DNA from: an uncultured Oscillibacter sp.
Lineage (GTDB): Bacteria; Bacillota; Clostridia; Oscillospirales; Oscillospiraceae
DNA: 7,787 nt
Direction: 5' to 3'
Assembly: GCA_910588005.1 (NCBI GenBank)
Contig: CAJUQM010000076.1
Coordinates: 1-7,787 of the forward strand
The translations under genes were made by a program, and so were the position numbers. Below, piece after piece: positions 6,163 through 7,787 of the stretch (position 1 is the stretch's first letter; every line of letters begins with the position of its first letter). The notes under the pieces were generated by a model that was not told where the DNA came from, searched no databases, and saw only the letters and a list, made by a program, of their open reading frames with translations.

Positions 6163-7595
6163 GACGGTTTGCATCACTGCTTTGGACGCTGGCGCTGGCG
6201 GCGGCGCTGGCCTGTCCCGCCCGGGCTGCTGTCTCTGCGGAGATTATCCGGGCCTTTGTGTACGAGGAAACGCTGTACACCTATATGCGCCTGGAGAATA
6301 CGGATCAGCCCATTACACGGGCGGAGGCAAAGATCGGGCCACAGAGCTTCCCGGCCTCCACGCGGCTGGAGACAGTGCGTCAGGCAGGGTCTCCGGTGAC
6401 GTGGCTGCTGCTGGTGGACAACTCCACCTCCATGCCGGACTTCCGGGAAGAGGCGGAGGCATTTGCGGAGAGCCTGTCCGCCTCCAGTGGAGAGAATACC
6501 CGCTTGATCCTGGCTACCTTCGGCGACGCCTTTGCGGTGGTGGACGGGGATGTCCCGCCGGACGATTTGAAGGGGGCTGTCGCCGCCATTCCTATGGATG
6601 AGCGGATCACCCGGCTGCATACAGCCATCAATCAGGCGCTGGATTACTTCGAGGGTCTGCCTCGGGAGCGGAACGAGCTGCGGTGCATGGTAATTTTGTC
6701 CGACGCGGTGCAGTACGACCCCAGCGGCGGCGTGCCCTACGAGGAGCTGCTGGAGCGGGTGAGCGGTTCCGGCGTAATGCTGCATTCTGTGGGACTGGGA
6801 AATGATCAGGCATCTTTGGACAGCATGGGCCGTCTGGCGGAGGCATCCGGAGGACTGCATCAGGTCCTTGGTGAGGTTTCTCCGGGAGACGCCGGAACCG
6901 CACTGGCGGAGTTCGGAGAGACGTTTTTTGTCACCGGCTTTGATCTTGTGGGCTGTTCTGCTCCCATAGGAGAGACAGCAGTATCGGTAACCATGGCCGC
7001 CGGCAGCGAATTAGTAGGCCGGGCGGAGACGGTGGTGGATTTACCGAAGCTGGAGGGTGTTTCGGGTGAAGCGCCCGCGCCCTCCCAGACGCTGCCTCCC
7101 TCCTCCGAGAGCCAGAGCGGCGCTGCTTCCGGCGGCGCGGCGGCCCCTGAGCCATTCGAAGAGGACGATCTGACATGGGTGTTCCCGGCTGCTGCCTCCG
7201 CGGCGGTGCTGGCTGTGTTGGCCGTGGTTGTGCTAGTGCTCCGCAGGAGACAGGCGGCTCCGGCAGAGGATGTTTTGCCTGCTCCGGAAACGGTCCGGGG
7301 CGTCTATATGCGGCTGGTGGTATTGGAAGGTGCGCTGGCCTCCGGGCCTGAAGAGCTGGAGCTGACTGAGCCGCTGTTTATTGGCAGCGACCCTGGCTGT
7401 ACGATCGTGCTGAGAGCTGGGGACGGTGAGGAACGTCATGCCAGGGTGTTCCTGACAGGCGGTGCGGTATACCTGGAGGACCTGCAAACTCTGGGCGGTA
7501 CGATGGTCAACGGCACGCGGCTGGATCTGCCCCGAGTACTGCGCAGCGGTGACAGCGTCACCATCGGTGGATTGACATTCCAGCTGAAATTTTGA
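6159..7595 (+). CDS. Surface VWA-domain protein with transmembrane segment and C-terminal (degenerate) FHA domain
   Basis: A 478-residue membrane protein. Residues 1-23 are a signal peptide (MRR, Leu/Ala core, ARA before Ala24). Residues about 25-79 form a short N-terminal domain. Residues about 80-260 are a VWA domain with a metal-ion-dependent adhesion site: DNSTS (87-91), a Thr in ITRLHTA (150-156) and Asp182 in VILSDA. A Pro/Ser/Gly/Ala-rich linker (about 300-335) leads to a transmembrane helix (about 339-361) ending in RRR, so VWA is outside and the tail inside. Residues about 383-478 have the FHA pattern LFIGSDPGC, ERHARVF, LGGTMVNG and SVTIGGLTF. Two usual phosphate-binding residues are replaced: the Arg of the GR motif is Ser410 and the Ser of SxxH is Glu424. 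It may bind something other than phosphothreonine or bind weakly. It is the last gene before a hairpin. VWA domains bind protein ligands through divalent metal; the ligand is not deducible here. Confidence 0.9.
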   Translation: MRRFASLLWTLALAAALACPARAAVSAEIIRAFVYEETLYTYMRLENTDQPITRAEAKIGPQSFPASTRLETVRQAGSPVTWLLLVDNSTSMPDFREEAEAFAESLSASSGENTRLILATFGDAFAVVDGDVPPDDLKGAVAAIPMDERITRLHTAINQALDYFEGLPRERNELRCMVILSDAVQYDPSGGVPYEELLERVSGSGVMLHSVGLGNDQASLDSMGRLAEASGGLHQVLGEVSPGDAGTALAEFGETFFVTGFDLVGCSAPIGETAVSVTMAAGSELVGRAETVVDLPKLEGVSGEAPAPSQTLPPSSESQSGAASGGAAAPEPFEEDDLTWVFPAAASAAVLAVLAVVVLVLRRRQAAPAEDVLPAPETVRGVYMRLVVLEGALASGPEELELTEPLFIGSDPGCTIVLRAGDGEERHARVFLTGGAVYLEDLQTLGGTMVNGTRLDLPRVLRSGDSVTIGGLTFQLKF

Positions 7596-7605
7596 AAGTA
7601 TCAAG

Positions 7606-7634
7606 GCGGCTCCCTGGTTGTGGCCGGGAGCCGC
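7606..7634 (+). terminator. Hairpin after the last gene, possible transcription terminator
   Basis: GCGGCTCCC (7606-7614) and GGGAGCCGC (7626-7634) form a perfect 9-bp GC-rich stem with an 11-nt loop, 10 nt after the VWA-FHA stop. The position is right for the end of the transcript. However, the 3' side reads TATAAACATGG, not a T-run, so it is not a textbook Rho-independent terminator. It could be a weak terminator or a 3'-end stabilising stem. Confidence 0.5.
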
Positions 7635-7787
7635 TATAAACATGGAAAACGTCTGGAGCTGGTTTGCCGGAAATCAGCCCCAATGCCATAGAGTAACCAT
7701 GACCCTCTCTGGCAGGAAAATTACCGTGACGAGACTTTGTGGGCGGTTGTCGGCAAGGGTGGAAAGTCTGGGAGATTCATCCATGGA
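7635..7787. other. Window-end segment with no recognised gene
   Basis: About 150 bases follow the hairpin. A + frame from ATG 7642 stays open to the window edge (48 codons), but it has no convincing ribosome binding site apart from a GGGAG inside the hairpin stem. Its predicted peptide (MENVWSWFAGNQPQ...) resembles nothing I know. On the - strand, a frame entering from the window edge ends at a stop read at 7676-7674, and it is also unrecognised. No tRNA, inverted-repeat end or CRISPR-like repeat is visible here. Sequence beyond 7787 is needed to decide whether either frame is coding. Confidence 0.4.

Noticed and set aside
4279..6177. 632-codon open frame on the - strand across the protease and PP2C #2 genes
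   Set aside because: It is antisense to two genes with clear catalytic motifs. Its translation shows no recognisable domain, and long antisense frames are expected in GC-rich coding DNA.
6159..6230. Possible lipoprotein signal (LAC at residues 17-19) in the VWA-FHA protein
   Set aside because: The -3 position is Ala, and an ordinary signal peptidase site (ARA before Ala24) fits better. The protein also has its own C-terminal transmembrane anchor.

Overview
The window carries most of one co-directional gene cluster on the + strand. It encodes a Ser/Thr (Hanks-type) phospho-signalling module: a membrane kinase with a leucine-rich-repeat ectodomain, a soluble zinc-ribbon/FHA protein, two PP2C-family phosphatases, a secreted HtrA-like serine protease carrying a C-terminal FHA domain, and a von Willebrand factor A (VWA) protein also carrying a C-terminal FHA domain. 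The DNA is GC-rich with strong GGAGG-type ribosome binding sites and tightly packed, overlapping genes. Protein signatures such as the C-x3-H-x9-CPYC ribbon-FHA protein are familiar from Clostridia. Together these suggest a GC-rich Clostridia (Oscillospiraceae-like) gut anaerobe. That placement is an inference from style, not from a marker gene.

Layout: 1-2644 is the kinase, whose N-terminus (P-loop and VAIK lysine) lies upstream of the window, so the in-frame GTG at 44 and ATG at 50 are not its start. It is followed by the zinc-ribbon/FHA protein (2664-3416), PP2C #1 (3403-4218, overlapping the previous gene by 14 nt), the protease-FHA protein (4234-5433), PP2C #2 (5437-6162) and the VWA-FHA protein (6159-7595, ATGA overlap). 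A 9-bp perfect hairpin at 7606-7634 follows the last stop. The remaining ~150 bases to the window end hold no gene I can recognise. Gene junctions are -14, -4, 3, 15 and 19 nt, so a single transcript that begins upstream is likely.

How the parts may fit together: predicted topologies put the kinase domain, all three FHA domains and both phosphatases on the cytoplasmic side. The LRR array, protease domain and VWA domain are outside. The natural reading is that the kinase phosphorylates threonines (candidates are the Thr-Ala-Pro repeats of the ribbon-FHA protein), FHA domains read the phosphothreonines, and the PP2Cs erase them. This would couple an extracellular cue to a surface protease and a surface adhesion-type VWA protein. 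Components are assigned from visible motifs; the wiring is inference.
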